Shown piece by piece: positions 33,025 to 40,480 of a DNA stretch of 64,000 bases. The notes beneath the pieces are model-generated. The model was not told the origin of the DNA. It was given only the letters and a program-made list of their open reading frames with translations, and ran no database searches. Source of the stretch: Paenibacillus sinensis (GTDB lineage: Bacteria; Bacillota; Bacilli; Paenibacillales; Paenibacillaceae); NCBI RefSeq assembly GCF_019904155.1, contig NZ_JAHCMB010000239.1, positions 13,847 to 77,846 on the forward strand, in the 5' to 3' direction. How positions within the stretch are numbered: position 1 is the stretch's first letter; each line of letters opens with the position of its first letter. Made by a program: the position numbers and the translations under genes.

Positions 33025-33864
33025 ATGAAAAAGATTTTGTTGCTCCAAAAATGGGCGAAGCCCATTCTCGTCATGTTGATTGGGGTTATTCCGATCATTG
33101 TGCTTAGCGGGTGTTCGACAGCATCCCAATCAAACTTGATTAATGCCGATTCACCAGGGATATTTAACCACTATTTTATTTATCCATTTTCGATCTTGAT
33201 CAAATTCTTCGCGAATGCACTTCACGGAGATTACGGATTATCAATCGTGATGATGACTTTCATCATCAGACTTGCGATCATGCCGCTCATGATGATTCAA
33301 ACCAAGAAACAAATGGACATGAAAGAAAAGATGGCCGTCCTCCAGCCGGAGTTAACTGCACTTAAGGAGAAGTATAAGAACGACGTCAGTGCGGATGCAA
33401 AAAAACAACAGCAAGTCGAGATGATGCAGCTCTACCAGAAGCATCAATTTAATCCCTTAAACATGGGGTGTTTACCGATGCTTATCCAATGGCCGATCAC
33501 CCTCGCATTTTACTACGCCATTCGTCGTACCCCAGAGATTGCAGCTCACGATTTTCTGTGGTTTAGCTTGGGGAAAACAGATATGATATTGCCGCTTATT
33601 GCCGCTGCGGTGTATTACGTTCAATTTCGCGTGTCTCAATCCGTTTCAGCGCAGTATCAGCAAAATCAAAATAACCAAATGGCTTTCATCGGATTGTTGT
33701 CACCGATCATGATGGGTGTGTTTTCTTTTACGATGCCTGCCGCGTTACCATTATATTGGGCGGTTGGTGGTATATTCATTATCGTACAAACGATCATACT
33801 CAATAAGATGTACACGAAGCCAAATGTAGCGAGTAAAAACATACCCACTGGTGTAGAAGATTAA
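33025..33864 (+). CDS. yidC: YidC/Oxa1-family membrane protein insertase (lipoprotein type)
   Basis: Inserts membrane proteins alone or with SecYEG. The 279-residue precursor has a lipoprotein signal ending LSGC with Cys30 as lipidation site, then the five-helix YidC core. The functionally important arginine of the hydrophilic groove is in FIIRLAIMPLMM. A cytoplasmic helical hairpin (MKEKMAVLQPELTALKEKY...) and GCLPMLIQWPITLAFYYAIRR follow, then MPAALPLYWAVGGIFIIVQ. The ATG at 33025 has TAGGGAGGA, masked by a hairpin. An in-frame ATG at 32962 lies inside the upstream leader ORF and lacks a ribosome site. By analogy with B. subtilis this would be the inducible YidC2-type paralogue. Confidence 0.93.
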   Translation: MKKILLLQKWAKPILVMLIGVIPIIVLSGCSTASQSNLINADSPGIFNHYFIYPFSILIKFFANALHGDYGLSIVMMTFIIRLAIMPLMMIQTKKQMDMKEKMAVLQPELTALKEKYKNDVSADAKKQQQVEMMQLYQKHQFNPLNMGCLPMLIQWPITLAFYYAIRRTPEIAAHDFLWFSLGKTDMILPLIAAAVYYVQFRVSQSVSAQYQQNQNNQMAFIGLLSPIMMGVFSFTMPAALPLYWAVGGIFIIVQTIILNKMYTKPNVASKNIPTGVED

Positions 33865-34186
33865 TAAAATTGAACCAGTCATAAGACAATACTAATAATG
33901 AGTAAAATGAAAGGGCCATTCCTGCAAAGGATGGCCCTAAAACTTGCCGTTACGGACAGCGCGGGGAGCCTTATCATAAGTAGCGGCAAGTTTAACAGTA
34001 TTCGCCGTTTCGTTAGGATTGGTCCGCAGCCAGGCGACTGTTGGAAATGTGTCTTGGACGAAAGCGATTATTTCCGATATTCAGTTGGGATGTTGTCATG
34101 GAGGGGACGGCCGGGTAATAACTGTGAACAGAACTTTTGAATAGACTGCATTTGGAGCGGAAGCCAAGAGTGGGGAGGTACAGATT
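33865..34186. other. Gap holding repeat copy C and a promoter
   Basis: No gene was found. It contains the hairpin-plus-palindrome repeat (33912-33993). A SigA promoter TTGTCA (34093-34098), 17 bp, TAATAA (34116-34121) serves the FlxA-like gene, whose GTGGGGAGG ribosome site ends the gap. Confidence 0.6.
33912..33993. repeat. Dispersed palindromic repeat, copy C (most complete)
   Basis: A hairpin AGGGCCAT...ATGGCCCT (33912-33938) is joined to a 55-bp element (33939-33993) whose ends are exact inverted repeats, AAACTTGCCG and CGGCAAGTTT. The interior reads TTACGGACAGCGCGGGGAGC and CTTATCATAAGTAG. I use it as reference for the other copies. The hairpin could terminate yidC transcription. Confidence 0.8.
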
Positions 34187-34564
34187 ATGGCGGAACATGT
34201 AGTATCAGGGGTTAGCTCGGTTCAGGCAATTATGGCATACGGCGGCACACAGAGCGATGTCAGTTCCCTGGAGAAGCAGCGAGACCGGCTGATAATGGAG
34301 CTGGACAAGGTAAATGCGGCGCAGGACGGCGAGACGCAGAGTTCTTACCGCCGAGAGCAGCTGCAGAGACAAATCCGACTGTTAGAGGTCAAACTCGCGC
34401 AGAAAGTCGGGAGCAGCGCTTCCGTTGATTTTGTATCAGCTTCCCCGCAAGACCAGCCCCCGCTCTTGCGGAATGAGTGGAAGGGAGGCCTTAAAGGCAT
34501 CGGTCTGGCTGATCCCCGGACGGCTACGGTGAACTCGGAGGGCCATTTCAACGAGTTAATTTAG
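34187..34564 (+). CDS. FlxA-like coiled-coil protein
   Basis: A 125-residue soluble protein. The central part (SSLEKQRDRLIMELDKVNAAQ ... SYRREQLQRQIRLLEVKLAQK, about residues 25-73) is a strongly predicted coiled coil resembling the FlxA-like family. A disordered Pro/Ser tail follows. Function is unknown. It has a strong GGGGAGG site and its own promoter, and is ended by a terminator, so it is monocistronic. Confidence 0.7.
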   Translation: MAEHVVSGVSSVQAIMAYGGTQSDVSSLEKQRDRLIMELDKVNAAQDGETQSSYRREQLQRQIRLLEVKLAQKVGSSASVDFVSASPQDQPPLLRNEWKGGLKGIGLADPRTATVNSEGHFNELI

Positions 34565-34574
34565 GCAACTGAGT

Positions 34575-34627
34575 GAAGGTGCGACAAGCGTCCAGTGATG
34601 AACGGGCCCTTTCGCACCTTCTTTTTT
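34575..34627 (+). terminator. Terminator after the FlxA-like gene
   Basis: GAAGGTGCGA (34575-34584) pairs with TCGCACCTTC (34612-34621), followed by TTTTTT. Confidence 0.88.
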
Positions 34628-34642
34628 GAGCCATCAACCATC

Positions 34643-34666
34643 GCGGTGAGCCATATCTTAAGTAGA
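34643..34666. repeat. Dispersed palindromic repeat, copy E (right half only)
   Basis: GCGGTGAGCCATATCTTAAG then TAGAGCG resembles the right half of copy C with several changes. Confidence 0.4.
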
Positions 34667-34690
34667 GCGAAATCGCCGCTGCCCCCTCGT

Positions 34691-35464
34691 TCAGATGACG
34701 TTTAAGCCCTTTCCGTGTAAGTATTCCGTCATGCTGCCGAGCGGCATTTTCAATTTGAGCAAGTCGATGTGACTCCGTGACCAGCCGGCGTCGCGGTTGT
34801 TCTCGCTGCGGGTCTGGTAGTAGCGCTGCATGACATGATCATACAACTCGATTTGTTCCCGCAGTTCGCTCTCGGATGCGTAGCTATTCTCGAAGTAAAC
34901 GGCTTCTAACGGAAGCCGAGGCTTAATCTCGGGCTGCTGGTCGGGTATGCCGACCGCTATACCAAAGAGCGGAACGACATACTCAGGCAGAGCAAGCATC
35001 TGGTCAAGCCGTCGAATGTCCTTGTTGACTGACCCCATAATGACGGCGCCAAGACCGAGCGATTCTGCGGCTAGAACGGCGTTCTGTGCGGCAAGCGATG
35101 CGTCGATGACAGCTGTTTGGTATACGGTGGAGCTCTCCAACATCGTTCGCATGTCCATCTGTTCTTGTTCATTGCCCATAACCGTGAATCGTTTCAGGTC
35201 TGCGCAGAAAATGAACAGATGTCCATTCTCTTCGATATACGGTGTCTTCGTGATCTCGCGGAGCTCGCGCTTCAAAGCCGGATCGGTAAGGCCGATGATC
35301 GAGTAGGCTTGCATGAAGCGGGAGGACGAAGCCATCTGCGCGGCACGAACGATGGTTTCGATCTGGAACGGCGCCAGCTTCTCGTCCTTGAACTTGCGGA
35401 TCGAGCGATGATTCATGATCGCTGCGAGCACTTCGTTTGACGCGGATGCGGAAGTTTTATTCAT
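34691..35464 (-). CDS. NfsA-type NADPH-dependent flavin oxidoreductase (nitroreductase family)
   Basis: A 257-residue FMN enzyme of the oxygen-insensitive nitroreductase NfsA/FRP group, which uses NADPH to reduce nitroaromatics, quinones or flavins. It shows IMNHRSIRKFKDEKL at the N-terminus, ASSSRFMQAYSIIGL, a central DASLAAQNAVLAAESLGLGAVIMGSVNKD and PLFGIAVGIPDQQPEIKPRLPLEAV. The C-terminal excursion is family-typical. The ATG at 35464 has AAGGAG. It is divergent from a MarR regulator with two shared operators. Its own promoter is TTGACT (complement of 35528-35533), 18 bp, TATATT (complement of 35504-35509). Confidence 0.92.
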   Translation of the reverse strand: MNKTSASASNEVLAAIMNHRSIRKFKDEKLAPFQIETIVRAAQMASSSRFMQAYSIIGLTDPALKRELREITKTPYIEENGHLFIFCADLKRFTVMGNEQEQMDMRTMLESSTVYQTAVIDASLAAQNAVLAAESLGLGAVIMGSVNKDIRRLDQMLALPEYVVPLFGIAVGIPDQQPEIKPRLPLEAVYFENSYASESELREQIELYDHVMQRYYQTRSENNRDAGWSRSHIDLLKLKMPLGSMTEYLHGKGLNVI

Positions 35465-35488
35465 TGTAAGTCACTCCTTATTATTTTT

Positions 35489-35505
35489 TTGTTTCTTGGA
35501 AACAA
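35489..35505. promoter_or_regulatory. MarR-type operator 1 in the nitroreductase/MarR gap
   Basis: TTGTTTC-TTG-GAAACAA inverted repeat directly downstream of the nitroreductase -10 element. It is nearly identical to operator 2 at 35536-35552, 47 bp away centre to centre. Confidence 0.75.
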
Positions 35506-35535
35506 TATAGCATCAAGGGAGTGTTGAAGTCAACA

Positions 35536-35552
35536 TTGTTTCTTAGAAACAA
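35536..35552. promoter_or_regulatory. MarR-type operator 2 in the nitroreductase/MarR gap
   Basis: TTGTTTC-TTA-GAAACAA inverted repeat immediately outside the nitroreductase -35 element and upstream of the MarR gene. Confidence 0.75.
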
Positions 35553-35605
35553 TATTTACGGACCTGGACTTCGTTTGTTATACTGGGAGCAAAGAGCAAT
35601 CAAAC

Positions 35606-36166
35606 ATGGAAAGGCAGCGTGGAAACATGGATCACCCTCACGACGAGCTGCTGTTGCGGGAAGTGTTCGAAACTTTTACGCAATTTGCGAAGAAAATAAT
35701 GCAAGAGGACGATGAGGAGAAGGCCTGGATGCTGGCGCAAACCTCAGATCTCGAGGTGAAGGCTGTGATGCAGCAGATGACATTAATGATGGTTCATGTG
35801 CTGGATGCGATTGGCAAGTTCGACCAGGTGAATGGAACGGTGCTGTCGAGTCGGTTCGGCATTCCGAAAGGGACCGTTTCTAAGCTGGCGAGACGTCTGG
35901 AGGAGCTCGGCTTGATTACGTTCGAGACCATTCCAGGTAATAAGAAGGAGCTGCATTTTGCGATAACGCCGCTGGGAGAGACAATTTATAAGATACACGA
36001 GCGTCTGGATCAGCGCATTCTGGAGGGCGCAACCCGGTTCATGGCCGATTATTCAGAGGAACAGTTAAAGTTCATTAGGGATTTCATGAGCAAGCTGATA
36101 TCCCATTCGTTCCTCCAGGATGACCACTTTAAGGAGGTGGAAAATGGATTTACGCCTGAAGTTTAA
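35606..36166 (+). CDS. MarR-family regulator
   Basis: A 186-residue winged-helix regulator, with the helix-turn-helix at GTVLSSRFGIPKGTVSKLARRLEELGLITFE and a wing following (GNKKELHFAITPLGE). N- and C-terminal helices provide dimerisation. It is longer than typical MarR proteins. The start may be ATG 35606 or 35627; neither has a perfect ribosome site. It is divergent from the NfsA-type gene and probably represses it through the TTGTTTC-N3-GAAACAA sites. Its 3' end overlaps the next gene by 23 bases and provides that gene's ribosome site. Confidence 0.85.
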   Translation: MERQRGNMDHPHDELLLREVFETFTQFAKKIMQEDDEEKAWMLAQTSDLEVKAVMQQMTLMMVHVLDAIGKFDQVNGTVLSSRFGIPKGTVSKLARRLEELGLITFETIPGNKKELHFAITPLGETIYKIHERLDQRILEGATRFMADYSEEQLKFIRDFMSKLISHSFLQDDHFKEVENGFTPEV

Positions 36167-36920
36167 TGAAGATGTACTAAATTATGACAAAATGCGCCCA
36201 ACGTATGTAAAAGAACTGTTTCATGATGTGATTCAATTTTCAAACTTAAACAATAGTAAGCAAGCTCTGGAAATAGGTATAGGGACAGGACAAGCCACAT
36301 TGCCTTTTCTGGAGACCGGCTGCAAGGTTACGGCGATCGAACTTGGAGAATCTTTGGCTAAGTTCTCGGCTGACAAATTTTCGGAATTTGCTAACTTCAA
36401 TGTGATCAATCATGATTTTGAAAGTGCAGTTCTTGATCATAATCACTATGATTTAGTGTACTCGGCGACAGCTTTTCATTGGATACCGCACGAAATTGGA
36501 TATCCCAAAGTCTATCAACTTTTGAGAAGTGGCGGAGCATTAGCACTATTTTGGAATCGTCCGTTTCCAGCCAGAGAAGGTGACCTTCATATTGCAATGC
36601 AGAAAGCCTATGACAAATATGCACCATTATTTAAAAAGCCGGTATTAGCACACAGACACAGCGAAGAGAACGGTTTGGAATTGGTCAATACAATTGAGCG
36701 ATACGGTTTTATTGATGTAAGTTTTAAGCTATACCATCGAACAAGAACATTTGATGCTAATAGTTACGTTTCACTTCTTAATACGTATTCAGACCATAGG
36801 TCACTACAGGAGGATCAACGGATTCTGCTTGAACAAGAAATAATAGAAGCAATCAATCATTACGGCGGACAGATTGATTTACACGATACAATAGAATTAT
36901 TCTTAGCCAGGAAGCCTTGA
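36144..36920 (+). CDS. Class I SAM-dependent methyltransferase
   Basis: A 258-residue methyltransferase with motif I LEIGIGTGQATLPFLETG (about residues 43-60), a post-I acidic residue in VTAIELGESL, and the motif II-IV strand YDLVYSATAFHWIPHEIGYPKVYQLLRSGGALALFW, typical of ubiquinone/menaquinone-like and small-molecule methyltransferases. The substrate is unknown. The ATG at 36144 has a strong TTTAAGGAGG inside the MarR gene, so they are cotranscribed. It is clearly more AT-rich than the MarR gene, suggesting a different origin. Confidence 0.9.
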   Translation: MDLRLKFNEDVLNYDKMRPTYVKELFHDVIQFSNLNNSKQALEIGIGTGQATLPFLETGCKVTAIELGESLAKFSADKFSEFANFNVINHDFESAVLDHNHYDLVYSATAFHWIPHEIGYPKVYQLLRSGGALALFWNRPFPAREGDLHIAMQKAYDKYAPLFKKPVLAHRHSEENGLELVNTIERYGFIDVSFKLYHRTRTFDANSYVSLLNTYSDHRSLQEDQRILLEQEIIEAINHYGGQIDLHDTIELFLARKP

Positions 36921-36936
36921 GGTCTTAGACCAACTG

Positions 36937-37073
36937 TCAGCCGAAACGCTGATAGGCTTTGAGCGATTTGGCGAACATTTTTTTGATTTGCTTCATGTCT
37001 ACACTCTGACCGATCCGCTCTGTCCGGGCGTAAAGCTTCTCCAATGCTTCCTGGTGATTCATATGCGGATTCA
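36937..37073 (-). pseudogene. C-terminal fragment of an unrecognised gene
   Basis: About 45 codons on the minus strand (NHQEALEKLYARTERIGQSV, DMKQIKKMFAKSLKAYQ) read like a genuine helical C-terminus ending at TGA. Upstream of about 37073 the frame becomes antisense to the truncated MFS gene, so the rest is lost. The family is unknown. Confidence 0.35.
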
Positions 37074-37770
37074 TGGACAGCCTGCTTGCGGCGTTCGTTC
37101 TGAATGCGGCTATTCCTCGGGTCAAAGGCGACGAACCTGTTCCCTTGTCCAAGCAACTCGCCTTTCTCAAGAATGGAAATGTCTCACTAGGACTTGCCAT
37201 TACATTCTTCTGGTTAGGCGGGTATTCGATCGCCTATACGTATATTTCACCGTATCTCCTCGATGTTGCCGGGTTGAGCCCGGGATTGCTTAGCGAAGCT
37301 TTGTTAGCCTTTGGAATCGCCAGTCTCATTGGCTCCAAGTTTGGCGGCTTCAGCGCGGACAGATGGGGAGTGTTCCCGACATTGACCTGGGGGTTGCTTC
37401 TACACGTCATGGCTCTTATTCTCCTCTCGGTTGCCGTTTCCGTTAACCATTCGTGGCTGCCTATTATGGGTTTGCTCGTGCTGTGGTCGTTTGCCGCCTG
37501 GTCTACCGGTCCGACACAGCAAGTTAATATGGTCCGGATTGAGCCGAAGTATTCGGGCATCATGTTAAGCCTGAACCAGTCGATGCTGCAGTTGTCAATG
37601 GCGGTCGGTGCGGGAATTGGGGGGATCGTCATCGACAGGGTAACTTTATCCGCAATCACATGGGTCGGTATTGCAGGAATCATCCTTGCGATTGTTGCAG
37701 CTCTTCTATATGAAGCGGCGGTTATATCCAGTGAAATAAAGCGTCTCAAAAGAGAAAGCCATCCCACAAA
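37073..37770 (+). pseudogene. 5'-truncated MFS transporter
   Basis: The C-terminal half of a DHA1-type major facilitator transporter: the central loop (PRVKGDEPVPLSKQLAFLKN) and about six membrane segments, including GSKFGGFSADRWG, the second-half version of the loop 2-3 motif, and RIEPKYSGIMLSLNQSMLQL. The N-terminal six helices are missing. The reading frame has also lost its own stop: it runs through repeat copy D and on into the antisense of the downstream SDR gene to 38128. No functional transporter is expected. Confidence 0.85.
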
Positions 37771-37812
37771 GGATGGCCCAAAACTTACCGTTACAGACAG
37801 TGCGGAGAACCG
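37758..37812. repeat. Dispersed palindromic repeat, copy D (left part)
   Basis: The hairpin GCCATCC-CACAAA-GGATGGC (37758-37777) is followed by AAACTTACCGTTACAGACAG then TGCGGAGAACC, matching the hairpin and left half of copy C. The right half is missing. It sits exactly at the broken 3' end of the MFS gene. Confidence 0.75.
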
Positions 37813-37843
37813 TGCCAGGCGCACATTTTACTGGAGGCAATGT

Positions 37844-38581
37844 TCAAAGCACGGTCGGTCTAACCATAATTTCACTAACCAGAGTGTCATCAGGTTCATT
37901 AATGGCAAAAGCAATGGCTCTGGCAATGCTGTATGGAGAAATACCCATATCCTTAATTTGACTGGCCATTGCCTGTACTTCCGGGCTGGTAATGCGATCG
38001 AGCAGTTCGGTTGTAGTCAGCCCTGGAGCTATTACGGTAGACCGTATGTGCGAAGTCGGGGATTCTTCCAGGCGCAGCCCTTCCGAAATTGCTCTTACGG
38101 CGAACTTGGTAGCCGAGTAGACAGCTGATGCCGGAGCCACATGATAACCGGCTGTAGAAGATAAGCTGATGATATGGCCGGATTTCTGCTCCCGCATCGT
38201 TGGCAATACTGCTGCAATGCCATACAGAACGCCTTTGATATTCACATCGATCATCTGATCCCATTCATCAACTCTTAGCTCAGACAGCTTGGAATTCGGC
38301 ATGATGCCTGCATTGTTGATTAATACATCGATACGGCCATGCGTATTCAAGGTGAATTTGGCCAAATTCTGCATTTCCTCGGCAGAAACAACATCCGCTT
38401 TTACTGAAAAAGCGTCACCGCCCCCCTGTCTGATTTCATCAACAATTGCTTGCAGACGTTCTTCTCTTCTGGCAGCCAGTACGACCTTCGCGCCGTTTTG
38501 AGCAAGCAGCTTCGCAGTTGCTTCTCCTATGCCGCTGGAGGCTCCTGTAATAATGACCACTTTGTTCTGAATATGTTCCAT
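37844..38581 (-). CDS. Short-chain dehydrogenase/reductase (YdfG-like)
   Basis: A 245-residue classical SDR with the cofactor motif ITGASSGIGEATAKLLAQNGAKVVLAARREERL, in which the arginines suggest NADPH preference. It also has NNAGIMPNSKLSELRVDEWDQMIDVNIKGVLYGIAAVLP, the active-site serine in LSSTAGYHV and the catalytic YSATK. It resembles the broken SDR at 24292-24815 (same GVLYGIAA and SPYSIA...VRPT segments). The ATG at 38581 has AAAGGAG. It is divergent from a TetR regulator with two palindromic sites in between. Confidence 0.93.
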   Translation of the reverse strand: MEHIQNKVVIITGASSGIGEATAKLLAQNGAKVVLAARREERLQAIVDEIRQGGGDAFSVKADVVSAEEMQNLAKFTLNTHGRIDVLINNAGIMPNSKLSELRVDEWDQMIDVNIKGVLYGIAAVLPTMREQKSGHIISLSSTAGYHVAPASAVYSATKFAVRAISEGLRLEESPTSHIRSTVIAPGLTTTELLDRITSPEVQAMASQIKDMGISPYSIARAIAFAINEPDDTLVSEIMVRPTVL

Positions 38582-38631
38582 GAGTTACTGCTCCTTTGCT
38601 AACCATCAAATATATAACACGCGTTGAATAT

Positions 38632-38641
38632 CGGACGTCCG
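38632..38641. promoter_or_regulatory. Candidate TetR operator, SDR side
   Basis: Perfect 10-bp palindrome CGGACGTCCG in the divergent SDR/TetR gap, about 50 bp from the SDR start. Confidence 0.55.
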
Positions 38642-38697
38642 TTGCTTAAAATTATAGATAGTAGCCCCGAATACTCAATGGTTAACTGATGCGTATA

Positions 38698-38713
38698 TGT
38701 TGGATATCCAACA
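38698..38713. promoter_or_regulatory. Candidate TetR operator, TetR side
   Basis: Perfect 16-bp palindrome TGTTGGATATCCAACA, 44 bp upstream of the TetR start. Its size and symmetry fit TetR-family sites. It differs in sequence from the CGGACGTCCG site, so only one of the two may be the real operator. Confidence 0.6.
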
Positions 38714-38757
38714 GTGCACCGGGAATTGTTGATGATCTTAAGGAGGTAACAAATGCA

Positions 38758-39324
38758 ATGGAACATGCCGTAAAAACCGACCGTCGCATTCTCCGCACAA
38801 AGCAATCCATTACGAAGTCCTTTTTGGAGCTGTTCGAGGAAAAAGATTTCGAAGCCATTACGATTAACGATATCGCGGAACGCGCCAATGTTAACCGTGG
38901 TACCATTTATCTACACTACATGGACAAATATGATCTCTTGGACAAATGCATTGAAGAGCGCATTAATGAATTAATTTCGCTGTGCAAGAGAGGGGATGCC
39001 GATGAAATTAATCAAGAGCTCATTCATGAGCCAAAACCGTTTTTTGATTATTTGCGGGACCACTTCCCGTTCTTTTCTTCCATGTTCTCGAATCAAAGGG
39101 CTTTTGTATTCCAGGACCGACTGCAGCAATTTATCTCCGTCAGTCTTATGGATAAATTGAATAAGCAGGGCAATAAGTCTGATGTCGAGAATGAGATCAA
39201 TGCTCAATTCATGACTTCTGCTTTTATCGGGATTGTCGAGTGGTGGGTTCGTAATCAAATGCCGCATTCCACGGATTTTATGGCCGATCAGGTCCGGAAA
39301 TTATTTGAGAAAAATCAGAATTAG
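38758..39324 (+). CDS. TetR-family regulator
   Basis: A 188-residue repressor. The N-terminal helix-turn-helix is ILRTKQSITKSFLELFEEKDFEAITINDIAERANVNRGTIYLHYMDKYDLLDKC. The C-terminal all-helical ligand domain has TetR_C-like features. The ATG at 38758 lies 11 bp after AAGGAGG; an ATG five bases earlier is better spaced but out of frame and stops after six codons. It is divergent from the SDR gene that it probably represses. Its stop codon overlaps the stop of the convergent acetyltransferase gene by two bases. Confidence 0.9.
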   Translation: MEHAVKTDRRILRTKQSITKSFLELFEEKDFEAITINDIAERANVNRGTIYLHYMDKYDLLDKCIEERINELISLCKRGDADEINQELIHEPKPFFDYLRDHFPFFSSMFSNQRAFVFQDRLQQFISVSLMDKLNKQGNKSDVENEINAQFMTSAFIGIVEWWVRNQMPHSTDFMADQVRKLFEKNQN

Positions 39325-40250
39325 TTCTCTCCTAAGACATAGCTGAACAAATTTACACTTTGGGCCGGGGCCAGCTTGTTGTAAAGGTTTTGGGCTTCCG
39401 GACCAAAGCCGGTTAAATAAGCGTATTCAATTCCTTGCTGATGCAAGCGATGGAAGCACTCCCGGATAACAGCCTCTGCCAGGCCCTTTCTTCTATATTC
39501 CGTATGGGTGCAGACTTTTTCGATTTCGGCATAGTTATTCTTGTAATCAACAAAGGCAACACAGGAAGATAGATGCCGTCCCTCCTGATCCACAACCGAC
39601 AGATCAAACTCGGGAGAAAAACACGGGCTTTCTCTGTTATACTCGTACTGTAGCAAATCCAGTTTGTTTAGCGCTTCTGTTCGAGTTCCATTGCTCCAGG
39701 CATTTATTCCTAGCATTGCCTTTCCTCGGAGGTCCGGGTTCGCCAGCATATCCTGAACCGTAAACTCTTCACGGAGCACGATACCTTCCGCCGCTTTCTC
39801 CCTCAAATGATACTGTCCGGTTATGGCTGACCCCCCTTTTTTTCGAAAACCTGCCTTCTCCAGCTCCTGCATCAACAGATGATGGTCTTCATGTGCATCC
39901 GTGCTTAACGCCCCGTTACGGTCGTTCCAATTGGTTATCGCCCATTGAAGCATTTCGGAATAGAGGAACCCGTACCCTCTCCTTGCAAAAACATTGAAGT
40001 AACTATCGCCATTCTCGGATATCACAAAGCCGATTAATTCGTTGAAGTTGTTAAACCAGAGTTGTGCATTTTTCCTCATAAAGCTGGGAAAGTACTTTTC
40101 CTCGTTCCAGATCCCAAATTTCCAATCGCCTAATCGCCCTATTGTCCAAATGAACCGTTCTTGTCTTACCGCATAATCATCAACCAAAAACTGCCACAAA
40201 CGATCGAAATCATATTTTCTGTCATCAAATGCTCGATTCTGGATTTCCAT
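39321..40250 (-). CDS. GNAT-family acetyltransferase, two-domain
   Basis: A 309-residue protein with an N-terminal half of degenerate GNAT type and a C-terminal catalytic GNAT half. The latter has SSCVAFVDYKNNYAEIEKVCTHTEYRRKGLAEAVIRECFHRLHQQGIEYAYLTGFGPEAQNLYNKLA, with the RRKGLA acetyl-CoA loop. The substrate is unknown. The ATG at 40250 has AAAGGAA; the frame continues to 40286 without a site. It is convergent and overlapping with the TetR gene, with no terminator between them. Confidence 0.85.
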   Translation of the reverse strand: MEIQNRAFDDRKYDFDRLWQFLVDDYAVRQERFIWTIGRLGDWKFGIWNEEKYFPSFMRKNAQLWFNNFNELIGFVISENGDSYFNVFARRGYGFLYSEMLQWAITNWNDRNGALSTDAHEDHHLLMQELEKAGFRKKGGSAITGQYHLREKAAEGIVLREEFTVQDMLANPDLRGKAMLGINAWSNGTRTEALNKLDLLQYEYNRESPCFSPEFDLSVVDQEGRHLSSCVAFVDYKNNYAEIEKVCTHTEYRRKGLAEAVIRECFHRLHQQGIEYAYLTGFGPEAQNLYNKLAPAQSVNLFSYVLGEN

Positions 40251-40376
40251 AGCCTCAAGTTCCTTTCCTGGGCATTCAAACGCCAATGGGGCAGGTATGT
40301 TTCATGACCTCACTAGCGGCTATAGTTTAAAAATATAGACTCGGCATATGTGATTCAAGGCACAATATGAGTTTAA

Positions 40377-40410
40377 TTAAACTTGCCCTAACAGACGGCT
40401 GGAGCTCTTG
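40377..40410. repeat. Dispersed palindromic repeat, copy F (left part)
   Basis: TTAAACTTGCCCTAACAGAC then GGCTGGAGC is similar to the left half of copies B-D. Confidence 0.45.
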
Positions 40411-40480
40411 GGGATCAACGAGCTGATGACCTGGACCGAAATAATGACGAAGATCTGGAGAAGTTAACTTCAAAAACACC

